NCBI GenBank assembly: GCA_030180135.1
Contig: CM058230.1
Coordinates: forward strand, 100,804,439-100,868,438
Reading direction: 5' to 3'
DNA: 64,000 bases
Origin: Orychophragmus violaceus
Taxonomy: Eukaryota; Streptophyta; Magnoliopsida; Brassicales; Brassicaceae
This document shows, piece after piece, positions 21,985 to 34,544 of the stretch. The position numbers and the translations under genes were made by a program. Under the pieces are notes generated by a model. That model did no database searches. It was not told the DNA's origin and saw nothing but the letters and a program-made list of their open reading frames with translations. The stretch's first letter is position 1, and the number at the start of each line of letters is the position of its first letter.

Positions 21985-22639
21985 CACCCTCCCGTAGTTG
22001 AAACGTCAGGTGTCTGGACGATTAAGTTGGATCTGAACTCTGTGAACAGAGACGTGGGAAGGCCTTTAGTGAAGATGTTTTCGTATTGGAGTTAGGATGG
22101 AACGTGTAAAACCCTGACCTCTCCAATTACCACCTTCTCAAAGACGAAATGGATATCTATCTCAATGTGCTTTTTCCGCTGATGCTTCACAAGATTCAAA
22201 GCTAAACACACCGAGCTAATATTATCGCAGTAAACGATAGAAGTTTTACTAATGGTGAATCGCAGCTCGAGCATTAAGTTACGCAACCAAGACAACTCTG
22301 CAACTGCATTGGCAACCCCCTTGTATTCAGATTCAGAACTGGATTAGGAAATTGTAGGTAGGCGCTTAGCCAACCACGACACTATGTTTGGACCTAGAAA
22401 AACACAATAGCCGACGTTGATTCGGTACGTGTCTTGGCAGCCACCCCAATATGCATCAGAATACGCGGTGAGGCTATCAATTCGCCCGCGAGTCAGCTGA
22501 ATTCCATGAGTGAGTGTTCCCTTCAAATATCTTAAGATACGCTTCAAAGCATGTAAATGTGGCAGTCAAGGATTATGCATATAAAGGCATATATGGTGAA
22601 CTGCATATGATATATCACGGCAAGTGAAGGTTAAATACT
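21985..22639 (-). pseudogene. Copia pol C-terminus (RNase H), 3' part of split element E5
   Basis: On the minus strand, pieces read as the end of a Copia pol: ALKRILRYLKGT-type motif, SDAYWGGC strand, a GYCVFLG segment, then IVYCDNISSV and the HIEIDIHFV helix, ending in a TPDVSTTGG tail. Frameshifts and missing pieces separate the two longer frames (22,547-22,344 and 22,295-22,092). At 22,639 the sequence breaks exactly at the left end of the large-LTR element and resumes at 35,201. Confidence 0.82.
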
Positions 22640-22644
22640 GCAGC
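22640..22644. repeat. Target site duplication GCAGC, left copy
   Basis: It matches GCAGC at 35,196-35,200. Five bases is the standard length for LTR retrotransposons, and both copies belong to the same point of the interrupted copia frame. Confidence 0.92.
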
Positions 22645-25600
22645 TGTGATACCTAGTATCCAGAAATATGGTCAACGGCAGCAGAAAGTCAAACAGGGGC
22701 AAAATTGTAATTTTGCCAAAGTGAAGGACAAAATTGTATTTTTGCCAAAGTTCGAGACGAAAGCTACGACGGGCCAAAGGTTCATGTTTAACAACATAAA
22801 GAACATTTAGAAGACCAGGATTGGAAGAAACGGAGCGGAAACACGTTTTACGGCTTGTCGGGAATGGAAACTGACAAACCCGAAGAAACTTCAAAAATTC
22901 ATAACCGGAGCTACGTAAGTCCAAACGGAGTGATTCGACTTTCTAAATTCATATAATTTGATGGAGAATCTGATTTTGGGATTTTAAGATTTATGGGAAC
23001 ATCCAAAGGGTTTTTAAAATATTAAACGCAAGATCGAGATGAACCGAAACAACGGGTTAAGATGGTTTAAGCTTGTTTTAAGGATGGTTAGGAAGGGTTT
23101 TTGGCAACAAAAACACTCATAAGGGACATGTGTCATTGCCCCAGGGTCGACACCTCTCCATGGCTGATTCATTGCATGGATTTAGGTTCAAAGAACCAAT
23201 TCTTGCATGCAAAACCATCAAATCAATTCATTGAACCTAACTAACACATTATCTCTAATCACTCTAGCTCTATGGCGACTCATCTCTCTCTCTCACTCAA
23301 CCACATGCAAGAATAAACCCAGAAATTCATCCATCTCTTTGAATTTTCAAAGAAAGCCCAAGAACCCTAACTTGTTCTTCATGACTTGAAGAACAAGAAA
23401 CACCATAACTTTCAATCTACAAACCCAAATCAACTTCTGTAAAAGCTAGTAGACTCCTCTCTCCCTCATCTACAACCGCCACCTCTTCCTTTCCGCTGCC
23501 GTCGCCGGAATCTCGCTGTAGCCACCGTGAAAGGGGGATTGCCGGCTAGATCTCCTCTCCTCTCTCTCTCCTCACCGGTTCTTGGTTGTTTGAAGTTACC
23601 AGAAGCTAGATCTCTTCCTCCTGAGAAGATTGGTGGGTAACTTGTCACTAGAACCGCCAGAAAAAGCTTCCTCCGCCGTGGTCAACGGTCCGCCGCCGCG
23701 GTCAACGCCGGAGCTCCGCCGCCGAAATCTTCTCCTCTGCCTCCAATCTTCAGCCGGTTCTTCATCAGTGGGTTCAGGATGGTTTGTGCTTGGTTTAGCC
23801 TTATTTCAGAAGAGAAATCGGTTTAGTTAAATCGGTCAACTCTCTTGGTCAACCCGGTCAACGGTTGACCTAAACCGGTTTAACTAAACCGGTCAATTAG
23901 ATTGTGGTTCGTTGGTTCAGCCGGTTCAGCCTGTTCAGAGGTTCAAGTCAACCGGTTCAGGTCAGGTCAACGGTCTAAGGTCAACGGTCAACCAGAGTCA
24001 AAGTCAACCAGCCGGTCAACGCCGGTCAACGCTGTGGTCAACGCCGGTCAACGCATTGACTCCGGCCAGTGATGACTTGCGGTTCATATCAGGGTGTTTG
24101 GGAATCCTCGGGGTTCGAGTTCGTGCATTCGGGAGGTTCGGGTTCCAGTTCGGAGGTCTCGGGATTCATACCGCGTCAGACCGTCATTCTGTGCCTATAT
24201 CACTGTGAGTCGGCTCAAAAACTCTTAGTTGCATGTAGACTGGGAACCGAGAAACCGTAGACTTAGGACTTGCATACCCATTGATTAATATGATTAGTTG
24301 ATTGATAATTGAATAGACCAATTAATGATAAACCGGCTAGGAACGAATATGCATGTTAGGGTTTCAAGAATTAAAAGGTTAATCAATTGGGTGCCGTTAG
24401 GTTGTTAGTATTAATTAATTGTGTGCCGTTAGGTTGGTAGTAATAACTGGTTGATGCATTCATATAGACGTTGCATGGTTAGAACCGTATATGCATATAT
24501 ATGTATTAAGAACGAGAATGAATGAATCTATATACGGGAATTAAGACGAACTTAAAATATGAATTAAACCTAAACTAACGTATAGATATGTAACGGGAAT
24601 GGGACTTAGGTTTAATAGTGGGGAAGGGAAATGAATCGAGTTAATTAATAATGAGACGTCGGGGAGTTAGTAAGTTTACTAACTCAAAACCGACGGATCG
24701 AGGAGTTATTAAAAGATACCTAGAATGAATTAAGTAAGTGAAGTGGTGTGTTTTATAAGCCGCCTATGGGTTAGCAATCCGCTAACCCAAGGTAGCAGAT
24801 AAGAATGGATTAAAAGACTTAGAAACCCTAATAGGCCTGCTTGCGTGGTGATTGTTGTGATTGTTGTGATTGTTTTGGTGAGTTTTGTGTGCAGGCTTGT
24901 TAGACTGCTTCGGTGTTGGGCCGAGCAGTTATTGTGGACACTTACTCCGGTCACGGGACCGGGTAAGTTAGTCAGTGCTGACTAGGTATTTTACCTAGTC
25001 ATAGCGGTGGTGTGGTAGTGTAGCGGCTTGCGGAATGGTTGGGGTTTAATTATTGTTGTTGATTGTGTGATCTGTGCTAGAGTCCTAGCGAGTCTGAGTG
25101 TTTACTTTTCTGCACTAGGACTCTAGGGTGCGTTAGATTCCGCAAGCCTAGGTTTTGGTTACGTTCTGGTACTTCCGACCTGAATGGATCCTCGGGTAGT
25201 TGCCTAATTGGATCATGGTGATTCCGGTTATGGCGTTAACCTACTGGGTGACGCCGGTAGGTGTGCGATTCGGAGAATACGGGGTCATGTCCTAGGGCCG
25301 GATCGCATGGAAACTCAGGTTACCGGGGGTAACAGGAGTCACCGCGTATCGATGGACGGAGAACGGTGTCCTATTCGTTAGACCTTGTGTTCACATTTAG
25401 GAGTCGTGGGTTAGTTACCATATAGGTGACGATGCAAACCCGTGGAAGCTACCGAGTTCATAGGGCCCAGCGTTGTTTTGCTATTTTCTCTATTGCACGT
25501 AGATAGATAGAGTCTAATCGAGGACATGTGCCACAGTGCCTTTGATTCCCTTAATTCTCTTTATCTTTGGCAAGTGCTTGTGTGTTGTGGGTTTATCACG

Positions 25601-26196
25601 ACGTGGTAGTGCGTGATCGACCATTTGTTCTGTTGATTGTTATGTTTGGGGTTTCGGGGCGGGAATCTGTAGACTCTAGATAGATTGAAGGTGGTCTTAG
25701 ATCGCTCATTAGACTCTTTTTGTGTGTTTCAGGTTTAGCAGCGATGGATGCGGGAGGTCCTTGGTGTAGTTTCGGGATTGCTTGTGGCTGGATTTGATTC
25801 GGGGTTTTGGTTGTTTTATTTCAGTTTGGCTTTAGCACCATTTCGTGTTTTGATTGATTGTGTGTTTGTAGTGACGAATGTTTGTAAAACCCGTTAAACG
25901 TTGTGCTTAATGTTTGATTACTCAAAAATGAAATTGTTTCCCTGATATTGGGTTTCGTCCGAACCGACACAACTCATTAAAGTAGTACGAGTGGTACCTC
26001 TTTGTACTATGGATATGAGGATAGCGGAGTCAAAGATGGGTTAGTGCGAGCCTTTGTCTCAAACCGATCTGTCTCTGGCTTCGTCCTGTGGCGAACCTTT
26101 CTCGTTCGACTTGCTCGGGTTTGATCGGTCATGTTCTTGTTTGATCATTGACCGGTCAGCTCGACGGTCAGCGGAGAATGGGAAAGGGGTGTTACA
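22645..26196 (+). repeat. Large LTR A, 3,552 bp
   Basis: It begins TGTGATACC and ends GGGGTGTTACA. It holds a tandem GGTCAAC-rich block (23,680-24,065), short GATTGTTGT repeats near 24,850, and the unoccupied site (GTG at 25,574-25,576) that is filled by a CACTA element in LTR B. Short open frames inside it are not conserved as genes. Confidence 0.93.
23680..24065. promoter_or_regulatory. Dense GGTCAA / TTGACC (W-box core) array in LTR A
   Basis: By eye about 18 copies of TTGAC-core hexamers (GGTCAA, AGTCAA and their complements) fall in under 400 bp, mixed with CCGGTT and GTTCAGCC motifs. TTGACC/T is the core bound by WRKY transcription factors. The matching block of LTR B (about 30,290-30,620) keeps fewer copies. 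Confidence 0.6.
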
Positions 26197-26203
26197 GACA
26201 AGG

Positions 26204-26215
26204 TGGTATCAAAGC
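26204..26215 (+). other. Primer-binding site of the large-LTR element
   Basis: TGGTATCAAAGC lies 7 bp after LTR A. It differs by one base from the usual tRNA-Met site TGGTATCAGAGC. Confidence 0.75.
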
Positions 26216-26470
26216 ATGGTTCGTCATGGGTTTCGAAACATTTCATTTTTGAGTTTTTTTCTGTGTTTTATCGAGTCAAATGGGTCACACAAGCACCCAT
26301 TAGGGAACCGAGCCGCGTCCGCTAAACCCGGGGTTGGGATGGGGAAGTAGAATTTTTGTATTATTTGTACTAACTCGTCTTTGTATTTTTGATTGCAGTC
26401 TTGCAGCAGTGTGTCCCGGGTGGAGTGGAAGGGTGTGTGTGTGTGCGCGGAGTAGTTACAGTTGAGCGTC

Positions 26471-27789
26471 ATGTGTCAGCAGGGATCTGTCGGCTCGCAG
26501 CAGGGCCAGTTGGATCAGTTTCAGGGATACCCAACATCGCCTGGCCATTCGCGAGGATCTCGTACATCGGATCGTCCACCAGTTCCATTGCGACAGTTAC
26601 AGGGTTCCAGAGCAGCATAGGTGGATTGGTCGCATTTACCTGACCCTTTACATGCATTCATGGAGGATGATGCGGGAAGCCGGGACCCCTATGCAGAGAT
26701 GATGGGATACTTGGGAGGAGCAGACATTGAGTTGCCATTGTTACCACCATAGTGTCCAGAGCCGGATGTACCACAGATACTTGCAGCATCGGACGTACCA
26801 TTGATGTTTCAGGCACCGATTCTTGAAGCGCCCGAGTTTCCTCCGTCACTTCGTGTGGAGGACTATTTACTGGTCCGCTACCGTTAGGTTTTGATCTGGA
26901 TATGGAGCCTATAGACCCGGATCAGTATCCGCACTGGGAACAGCAGGTGGATGAGCAGGTAGCGATACTTGAGGATGTTTTGGAGCAGCAGGTCGGACCT
27001 CATCACCAGCCGGATCTACGACCTGGATCACCTCGTACACCGTTCGACATAGTCACATCACCAGGATCTACTGAGTCCCAGTTCGAGCAAGTCACACCAC
27101 CAGCAGAGATGGTAGAGGCGCCGCCAGCGATGCCAGAGTACAGGACATGCAGTGAGTGTGGAGTGCAGGGATTTCATTTACATTGGTGCCCCCGGCCAGT
27201 AGACCCGCGCTTTCGAGAGCCGTACCATCCATTACTGGGACCCGACTACTGTCCGTTATGTGGTCACGAGGGCCATGGAGCATCGATTTGTCCGATCGTC
27301 GAACCAGGACCGCGTATGCCAGATGCAGAGCCATACCAAGCGCCAGTACCGGAGGGTTACCGAGCTGGACCTAGTCGCCGAGATCCCGAGCCCAGTCAGC
27401 CACCAATTATTCCGTCACCGGTCGTTCCGCCGCCCCGACCGAAGCCAGTGAGGACTTGCCAGATGTGCGGAGGTGAGGGTCATCGCGCACCCAATTGTTT
27501 CATTGATCCCCCGTCAGAGCTGACTTCTCCTTGTCAGCTTTGTGGTAGTTATGGTCATCAGGCGCCCGTGTGTTATCGTGGACCATGCCCAGCGTCCACT
27601 CCGGTCTGTCAGTTGTGTGGCCTCGCAGGTCATGTTGCTCACCTTTGTCTGATAGCCAAGCCACAGCATGTCGGAGCACCGTCTCGAGATGCACATCCGC
27701 CACACCCTCCCGGCGCACCTGCCAGCGGATATTTTAGTGAGCCATTTTTCCAATGGTGTTGGGCATTTCGGTCTTGCTGGAGGCGTTAG
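26471..27789 (+). pseudogene. Pro-rich protein with five CCHC-type zinc knuckles
   Basis: Reading from an ATG at 26,471, two in-frame TAG codons (near 26,618 and 26,750) and one 1-base frame change (near 26,865) interrupt a frame of about 440 codons. The longest open part is 26,902-27,789 (295 codons). The N-terminal half is acidic and rich in Pro and Gln. The C-terminal half carries five cysteine/histidine modules: an irregular one (CSECGVQGFHLHWC) and four regular C-x2-C-x4-H-x4-C (CPLCGHEGHGASIC, CQMCGGEGHRAPNC, CQLCGSYGHQAPVC, CQLCGLAGHVAHLC), separated by Pro-rich linkers. Gag normally has one or two knuckles. I see no Retrotrans_gag domain, so a role in RNA binding or packaging is only a guess. 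Confidence 0.75.
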
Positions 27790-29244
27790 GTTTGGATAGG
27801 AGTAGTTAGACCAGGTAAGTGGGGCACTAACTCTATTTTTTGTCTATGGATAGATCGGTGGATAGGCGACTTTGCGTGTCGTCTTTGACTGATCTGATGT
27901 ATAGCGGCGCAGTATGGGTTTTTGGATATGATGGCGGCTATATGTGTACGGACTCTGATCGGAAACATGTACTAAAACTTTTATATGTATGATATATCGT
28001 TTTATGTATGTGGTGGATGCAGAGTGTTCGGCTGATCGTTTTGAGTAGCATAGTAATTGTTTGCCTGATTGAGATGGTTATGAAAGCAAATAGATTACTG
28101 TGTGAAACCAAATGATGAGCGGAACTGACGACCGTTCATCATGACTCGAACTCAGACTGACGACGCATCCGACCGATCATTAGATTGCGTGACTGTGTGC
28201 GTGTGGTAATTGATTGTTTTCATTTCCTGCTTGTTGATTGATTGATTGATTCGTTAGTGCAATAGATTGCGTAGTATTAGCATGCGTGGTTTTGATAGAT
28301 TGGTCGTTTTAGGTCTTTAAGACCACTGAATAGCTAGTTGTTCGGAAGTTTGATTAGTGATTGGTAGCTTTCCTCAGTTTCGTTAGAATGGTAAGGTGTT
28401 AGCATGATTTTAGTTTTACCCTGAGTTTTGAGCTAGCTTGAGAACGGTTGCGTTCAACCGTCAATTCACAAGGGAACGGACTTATAGTATATTGTTACTT
28501 AATCATGGGTAACCATCGGGTACATGATTAAGTAACCATATTTCTATGAGGAAGTGATATCGGGGATAGATGGACATGAAACTAACTGTTTCAGTGAAAG
28601 TGTTGAATTGAATGTAGGACGGAATGGCGATGCGATATGAATATGAGACCGAACCCAAACCCGAAAGCAAGATGAAGTGACAAGACATCGCGAGACAAGT
28701 GGACCGAGAACGTGAAGAAGTTGGTGGATATCGTCAGAGGGAAATGTATCAGCTTATCGAGCGACCGACAGAAAGAAGCCGAGGAGTATGATGAGTTAGT
28801 AAAGAGATTTGGAAAAGGAAGTCGATATTAATGTTGGAATCATTCAGAAGGAGGCAAGTGATCAGATTCTTGAAGAGTTTCCCAGAAAGGAAGGAAAAAA
28901 GTCACGATCAGAAGGATGTGGAGGTCGAACCAAAGTGGGGAAGCCAGAAGTGAGAATCAGAGCAGAGAAGCTAACCGGGAATAAGTTCAAAGGTCGAGAC
29001 CGATGGAGACAGTTAAGAGTGAAGCGGAGTAGGGTATACAAGACTGAGAGCCAAAATGGAACAGTGGTTGAAATCAGTTGGGTATAATGGAATGAGATGA
29101 AGTATCGCAGTAACGTCAGGTGTCAGTGGTATGCAGCAGTGTTCGAGTAAGGAAGCGTGAAAGTGAGAAACGGAGCAACTTGCAAGGTTTGGTACCGATT
29201 CAAAGTCTGTTAGTGGCGGAGAATTCGGGGACCTAATTCCTGTA
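27790..29244 (+). other. Interior of large-LTR element, mostly non-coding
   Basis: A Lys/Arg-rich frame of 92 codons (28,809-29,087), preceded by another basic piece in a different frame, may be the worn end of a second gene. I do not recognise it. Nothing else is supported. Confidence 0.45.
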
Positions 29245-29256
29245 AGTGGGGAAGAA
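29245..29256 (+). other. Polypurine tract of the large-LTR element
   Basis: AGTGGGGAAGAA directly precedes LTR B, where plus-strand priming is expected. Confidence 0.8.
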
Positions 29257-32149
29257 TGTGATACCCAGTATCCAGAAATATGGTCAACGGGCAGCAGAAA
29301 GTCAACCAGGGGCAAAATTGTAATTTTGCCAAAGTGAGGGGCAAAATTGTAATTTTGCCAAAGTTCGAGACGAAAGCTACGACGGGCCAAAGGTTCATGT
29401 TTAACAACATAAAGAACATTTAGAAGACCAGGATTGGAAGAAACGGAGCGGAAACACGTTTTACGGCTTGTCGGGAATGGAAACCGACAAACCCGAAGAA
29501 ACTTCAAAAATTCATAACCGGAGCTACGTAAGTCCAAACGGAGTGATTCAACTTTCTAAATTCATCTAATTTCATGTAGAATCTGATTTTGGGGATTTGA
29601 AGATTTATGGGAACATCCAGAGGGTTTTTAAAATATTAAACGCAAGATCGAGATGAACTGAAGCAACAGGTTAAGATGGTTTAAGCTTGGGTTAAGGATG
29701 GTTAGGAAGGATTTTTGGCAACAAAAACACTCAGAAGGGACAGGTGTCATTGCCCCAGGGTCTCCACCTCTCCATGGCTGATTTATTGCATGGATTTAGG
29801 TTCAAAGAACCAATTCTTGCATGGAAAACCATCAAATCAATTCATTGAACCCAACTAACCCATTCTCTCTAATCTCTCTAGCTCTCTGGCGACTCATCTC
29901 TCTATCTCACTCAACCACATTCAAAAATAAACCCAGAAATTCATCCATCTCTTTGAATCTTCAAAGAAAGCCCAAGAACCCTAACTTGTTCTTCATGACT
30001 TGAAGAACAAGAAACACCATATCTTTCAATCTACAAACCCAAATCAACTTCTGTAAAAGCTAGTTGACTCCTATCTCCCTCCTCCACAACCGCCCCTCTT
30101 TCTTGCCGCCGCCGTCGCCGTAATCTCGTCGGAGCCACCGTGAAAGGGAGATTGCCGGCTAGATCTCCTCTCCTCTCTTTCTCTCCTCACCGGTTCTTGG
30201 TTGTTTGAAGTTACCAGCAGATAGATCTCTTCCTCCTGAGCAGAATAGTGGGTAGCTTTTCACTAGAACCGCCGGAAAAAGCTTTCTCCGCCGTGGTCAA
30301 CGGTCCGCCGCCGGAATCTTCTCCTCCGCCTCCAATCTTCTGCCGGTTCTTCATCAGTGGGTTCAGGATGGTTTTTGCTTGGTTTAGCCTTGGTTCAGAA
30401 GAGAAATCGGTTTAGTTAAACCGGTCAACTCTCTTGGTCAACCCGGTTAACGGTATACCTAAACCGGTTTAACTAAACCGGTCAATTGGATTATTGTTCG
30501 TTGGTTCAGCCGGTTCAGAGGTTCAAGTCAACCGGTCCAGGTCAGGCCAACGGTCCAAGGTCAACGGTCAACCGAAGTCAAAGTCAACCAGCCGGTAAAT
30601 GCCTCTCAACGCGTTGACTACGGCCAGTGACGACTTGCGGTTCGTGTCAGGGTGTTTGGGAATCCTCGGGGTTCGAGTTCGTGCATTCGGGAGGTTCGGA
30701 TTCCAGTTCGGAGGTCTCGGGATTCATACCGCGTCAGACCGTCATTCCACGCCTATATCACTGTGAGTCGGCTCAAAAACTCTTAGTTGCATGTAGACCG
30801 GGAACCGAGAAATTGTAGACTTAGGACTTGCATACCCGTTGATTAATATGATTAGTTGATTAATAATTGAATGGACCAATTAATGATAAACTGGCTAGGA
30901 ACGAATATGCATGTTAGGGTTTCAAGAATTAAAAGGTTAATCAATTGCGTGTCGTTAGGCTGTTAGTATTAATTAATTGCGTGCCGTTAGGTTGGTAGTA
31001 ATAACTGATTGATGCATTCATATAGTCGTTGCATGGTTAGGACCGTATATGCATATATATGTATTAAGAACGAGAATGAATGAATCTATATACGAGAATT
31101 AAGACGGACTTAAAATATGAATTAAACCTAAACTAGCGTATAGATATGTAATGGGAATGGAACTTAGGTTTAATAGCGGGGAAGGGAAATGAATCAAGTT
31201 AATTAATAATGAGACGTCGGGAGTTAGTAAGTTTACTAACTCTAAACCGACGGATCGAGGAGTTATTAAAAGATACCTAGAAGGAGTTAAGTAAGTGAAG
31301 TGGTGTATTTTATAAGCCGCCTACGGGTTAGCAATCCGCTAACCCAAGGTAGCGGATAAGAATGGATTAAAAGACTTAGAAACTCTAATAGGCCTGCTTG
31401 CGTGGTGATTGTTGTGATTGTTGTGATTGCGTGATTGTTGTGATTGTTGTGGTGAGTTTTGTGTGCAGGCTTGTTAGACTGCTTCGGTGTTGGGCCAAGC
31501 AGTTATTGTGGACACTTACTCCGGTCACGGGACCGGGTAAGTTAGTCAGTGTTGACTAGGTATCTTACCTAGTTAGAAAGGTGGTGTGGTAGTGTAGCGG
31601 CTTGCGGAATGGTTGGGGTTTCGTTATTGTTGTTGATTGCGTGATCTGTGCTAGAGTCCCAGCGAGTCTGCGTGTTTACTTTTCTGCACTAGGACTCTAG
31701 GGTGCGTTAGATTCCGCAAGCCTAGGTTTTGGTTACGTTCCGGTACTTCCAACCCGAATGGATCCTAAGGTAGTTGCCTAATTGGATCATGGTGATTCCG
31801 GTTATGGCGTTAACCTACTGGGTGACGCCGGTAGGTGTGCGATTCGGAGAATACGGGGTCATGTCCTAGGGCCAGATCGCATGGAAACTCAGGTTACCGG
31901 GGGTAACAGGAGTCACCGCGTATTGATGGACGGAGAACGGTGTCCTATTCGTTGGACCTTGTGTTCACGTTTAGGAGTCGTGGGTTAATTACCATATAGT
32001 GACGATGCAAACCCGTGGAAGCTACCGAGTTCGTAAGGCCCAGCGTTGTTTTGTTATTTTCTCTATTGCGCGTATATAGATAGAGTCTAATTGAGGACAT
32101 GTGTCGCAGTGCCTTCGATTCCCTTAATTCTCTTTATCGTTGGCAAGTG

Positions 32150-34544
32150 CACTACAAGAAAAAGCAACATTAATAGCACACGATACAAGCTATCGTATGT
32201 AATAGATAGCGTTTTCACAAACGCTCTGACAGCGGCAGCTATAATAAACCCCCCTCTACCATAGCATTTTGTTCGTGCTATGTTAGTAGTGCAAATAGAT
32301 AGCGTTAATTTTTTATTGCTATGTTTGGTGAAATCTATTATAGCATCGTTGTAATGCTATATATCTACATATAGCCATCACATACATGAGTCAGAGAAGC
32401 CAATGAATCATTTTCTCTGAAGATAAAAGTACCTGTAGAAGAGCAGGAATGGTACCAAAAGAATGCCACAAAAGTGGAGCCAGATCATGAAAGATTTCTC
32501 TCTTCTGAAAAAGATCAAAGATAAGACAAAACACAGGACACATGTTATATTATTACAGATAAACATAAATTCAAACCAGAACATCAAAACCATTCAACTT
32601 TTTAATTGTCTTAAGAGTCTCGACGAATTATCCGAAAAATCTGAAAGCATGTCCTAGATTTCAATGAGAAGAACGTATAGACCAACGTATCCTCTGTCTG
32701 CATACATGAAACTGAAAATCAGAACATCAAAACCATTCAACTTTTTAATTATCTTAAGAGTCTCAAATATTATCCGACAAAATCTGAAACCATGTCCTAG
32801 ATTCACGGGACTAAACAAACGAAGACCTTACAAAATTTGATAGTGAAAACGAAAACCTAAAACGATCAAAATTCCTAAACCACAGAAGCAAGCAAAGCAA
32901 GTCGAGTTGCAACCTTGGCCTTATTTTAAGTGGCATTTACTTGACTTACTTTTATTTGTTTAAACAGCTCATACAACTGAAATCGATGATAAGAGAGAAT
33001 GGTTCCTCTCATGGCTAAGCAATGCTGCTTCCTCAACAGGCTTCCCATCTTCCACAATCTCAGGATTGCGGCCACCATCTTTAACGACATCCTTCCCGTG
33101 CCTCAGGAACGGAATACTTCTCACGGCATTCATTTTCATATTCCAAATTTTTCTCCTTCTTAGCTTCCACAGATACAGAACCTTGCTGAATGCTTTGAAC
33201 CATAGCTTCAGCAGCTTTGGCTAAGGCGGTCTCTTTCTCCACCATATCACTAGAACCGTCATCATCACTCGCATCTTCTGAGAGTAACTTGATGAGCTAC
33301 AATAAACCCAAAAAATTAACAAACAGTGAAGAAGACGACGTCATCAACACATCGGATCGAAAGATCATACAGCAAACTTCCAAGATATGGAGGGAAATTG
33401 GTCATACCGCACCAACGTGATGCTTAGCCGGAGAAGAAGCAGCTATTTCCTCGAGGCTATGCCAAGCTGAGGAATCAATATGAAGACATCTGAAAGCGAA
33501 TGACAGAGACGGCTCAAGAAAACGACGAGATGATATAGCCGGTGTTCATCTACAAAAAGAATAGCAGAATCTAAGAAACGTGTCATTTCCTAGGGAATCA
33601 CCTGAAAACGGGTCGGAGCAAGCCAGAAACCTCGTGGACCCAGAGATCCGCGTCCTCCTAGATTGAATCACCGCCGCTGATTGGCTCTTATGTCCGGCGA
33701 TGCTTAGACTCTCCATCGCCTCCGTTGTGATCGGTGGCCGAGATGCCGGCTGGCTTTGTCTGACTGATCTGCGCTTGGTTGAGTGCGATCGCAAACAATG
33801 CGCTTGCCGCGTATCTCTGCGACGGCGTCAAATTCGACGTAGCTTCCACCATCAAATCGGAAATGTATTTTCAATCGACCAAAATCGAATAAAACAACAA
33901 AAGGTATCTAAATCCGTAAGAGATTAATCGAAGAGAGCGAGTTCGTCTCATTCTCTCGATCTGTATTGATTCAAACAAGTAGGGAAAACAAACGAAGCTG
34001 TTTTGTATCAAAGGTGCTTGGGAGATTTTTTTGGTGTGAATCGGAGAAGGAGAAGAAATACAAGATGGATAAGGTTAGCGCTAGGGTTTTGCAGACGAGA
34101 AGGAAATTAGGGTTTGGGTGAGGAGGAGGACGGCGGAATTTGAGGAGGAAGAGAGGAAAGTGGTGGTCGCGGTGAAGGAGATGGGCCACTGAATGAAGTT
34201 TAGAGCCATGGTTTTGAGGAGTTAGAGAGAAGAGAGACGAGAGAACTGAGAGGAAAAAGTGTGTTTTTTTTTTACAGATGAATCTGTGTTTTAGCGAAAG
34301 AGGGGGAAAAATTGGGAAAATTTTTTCACCAAAATCCCAAAAATTCTAAGGGTTACCGCTCTAAGCAAAATTTTTGGCTCCAAGTCATTTTTTGCTCCTG
34401 CTTAATGAATTTTGGCATAGAATTTTGGCATAGCTTTTTTAAAATGCTATAACAGAGTCTTCCAGTCAAGCATATCATCTTTTATAGCACTTGTGAAAAC
34501 CGTGCTATCCTAAAGTGCTATCAATGCCACTTTTTTTTGTAGTG
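32150..34544. mobile_element. Non-autonomous CACTA (En/Spm-type) DNA transposon, 2,395 bp
   Basis: The ends are CACTACAAGAAAAAGC on the left and, read from the other strand, CACTACAAAAAAAAGTGG on the right. A 3-bp duplication GTG flanks it (32,147-32,149 and 34,545-34,547), as is usual for CACTA elements. LTR A has the empty site with a single GTG at 25,574. Both ends carry many GCTAT/ATAGC motifs in the first 200-300 bp, as expected of subterminal transposase sites. No transposase frame is seen. The interior holds host gene pieces and a duplicated 85-bp segment (32,577-32,661 and 32,719-32,803). Confidence 0.93.
33081..33475 (-). pseudogene. Captured host gene fragment inside the CACTA element
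   Basis: On the minus strand two exon-like pieces keep splice signals. One runs from about 33,475 to 33,413 (contains WHSLEEIAASSPAKHH) and ends at a GCG|GTATGA donor. The second begins at 33,296 after TTTATTGTAG and runs to a stop at 33,081. The second piece is acidic then helical (LIKLLSEDASDDDGSSDMVE, then ETALAKAAEAMVQSI). I do not recognise the parent gene. Kept introns mean capture from DNA and not from mRNA. 5'UTR-like CT-rich sequence lies further upstream on this strand (33,900-34,250). Confidence 0.6.

Noticed and set aside
23630..24260. Several 60-98-codon frames inside the large LTR
   Set aside because: They fall in the GGTCAAC-rich and CCGCCG-rich blocks and are not kept in frame between LTR A and LTR B.
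32150..34544. Reading the ends of this element as a PIF/Harbinger or hAT transposon
   Set aside because: The CACTA ends and the 3-bp duplication GTG, confirmed by the empty site in LTR A, fit CACTA elements; hAT would give 8 bp.
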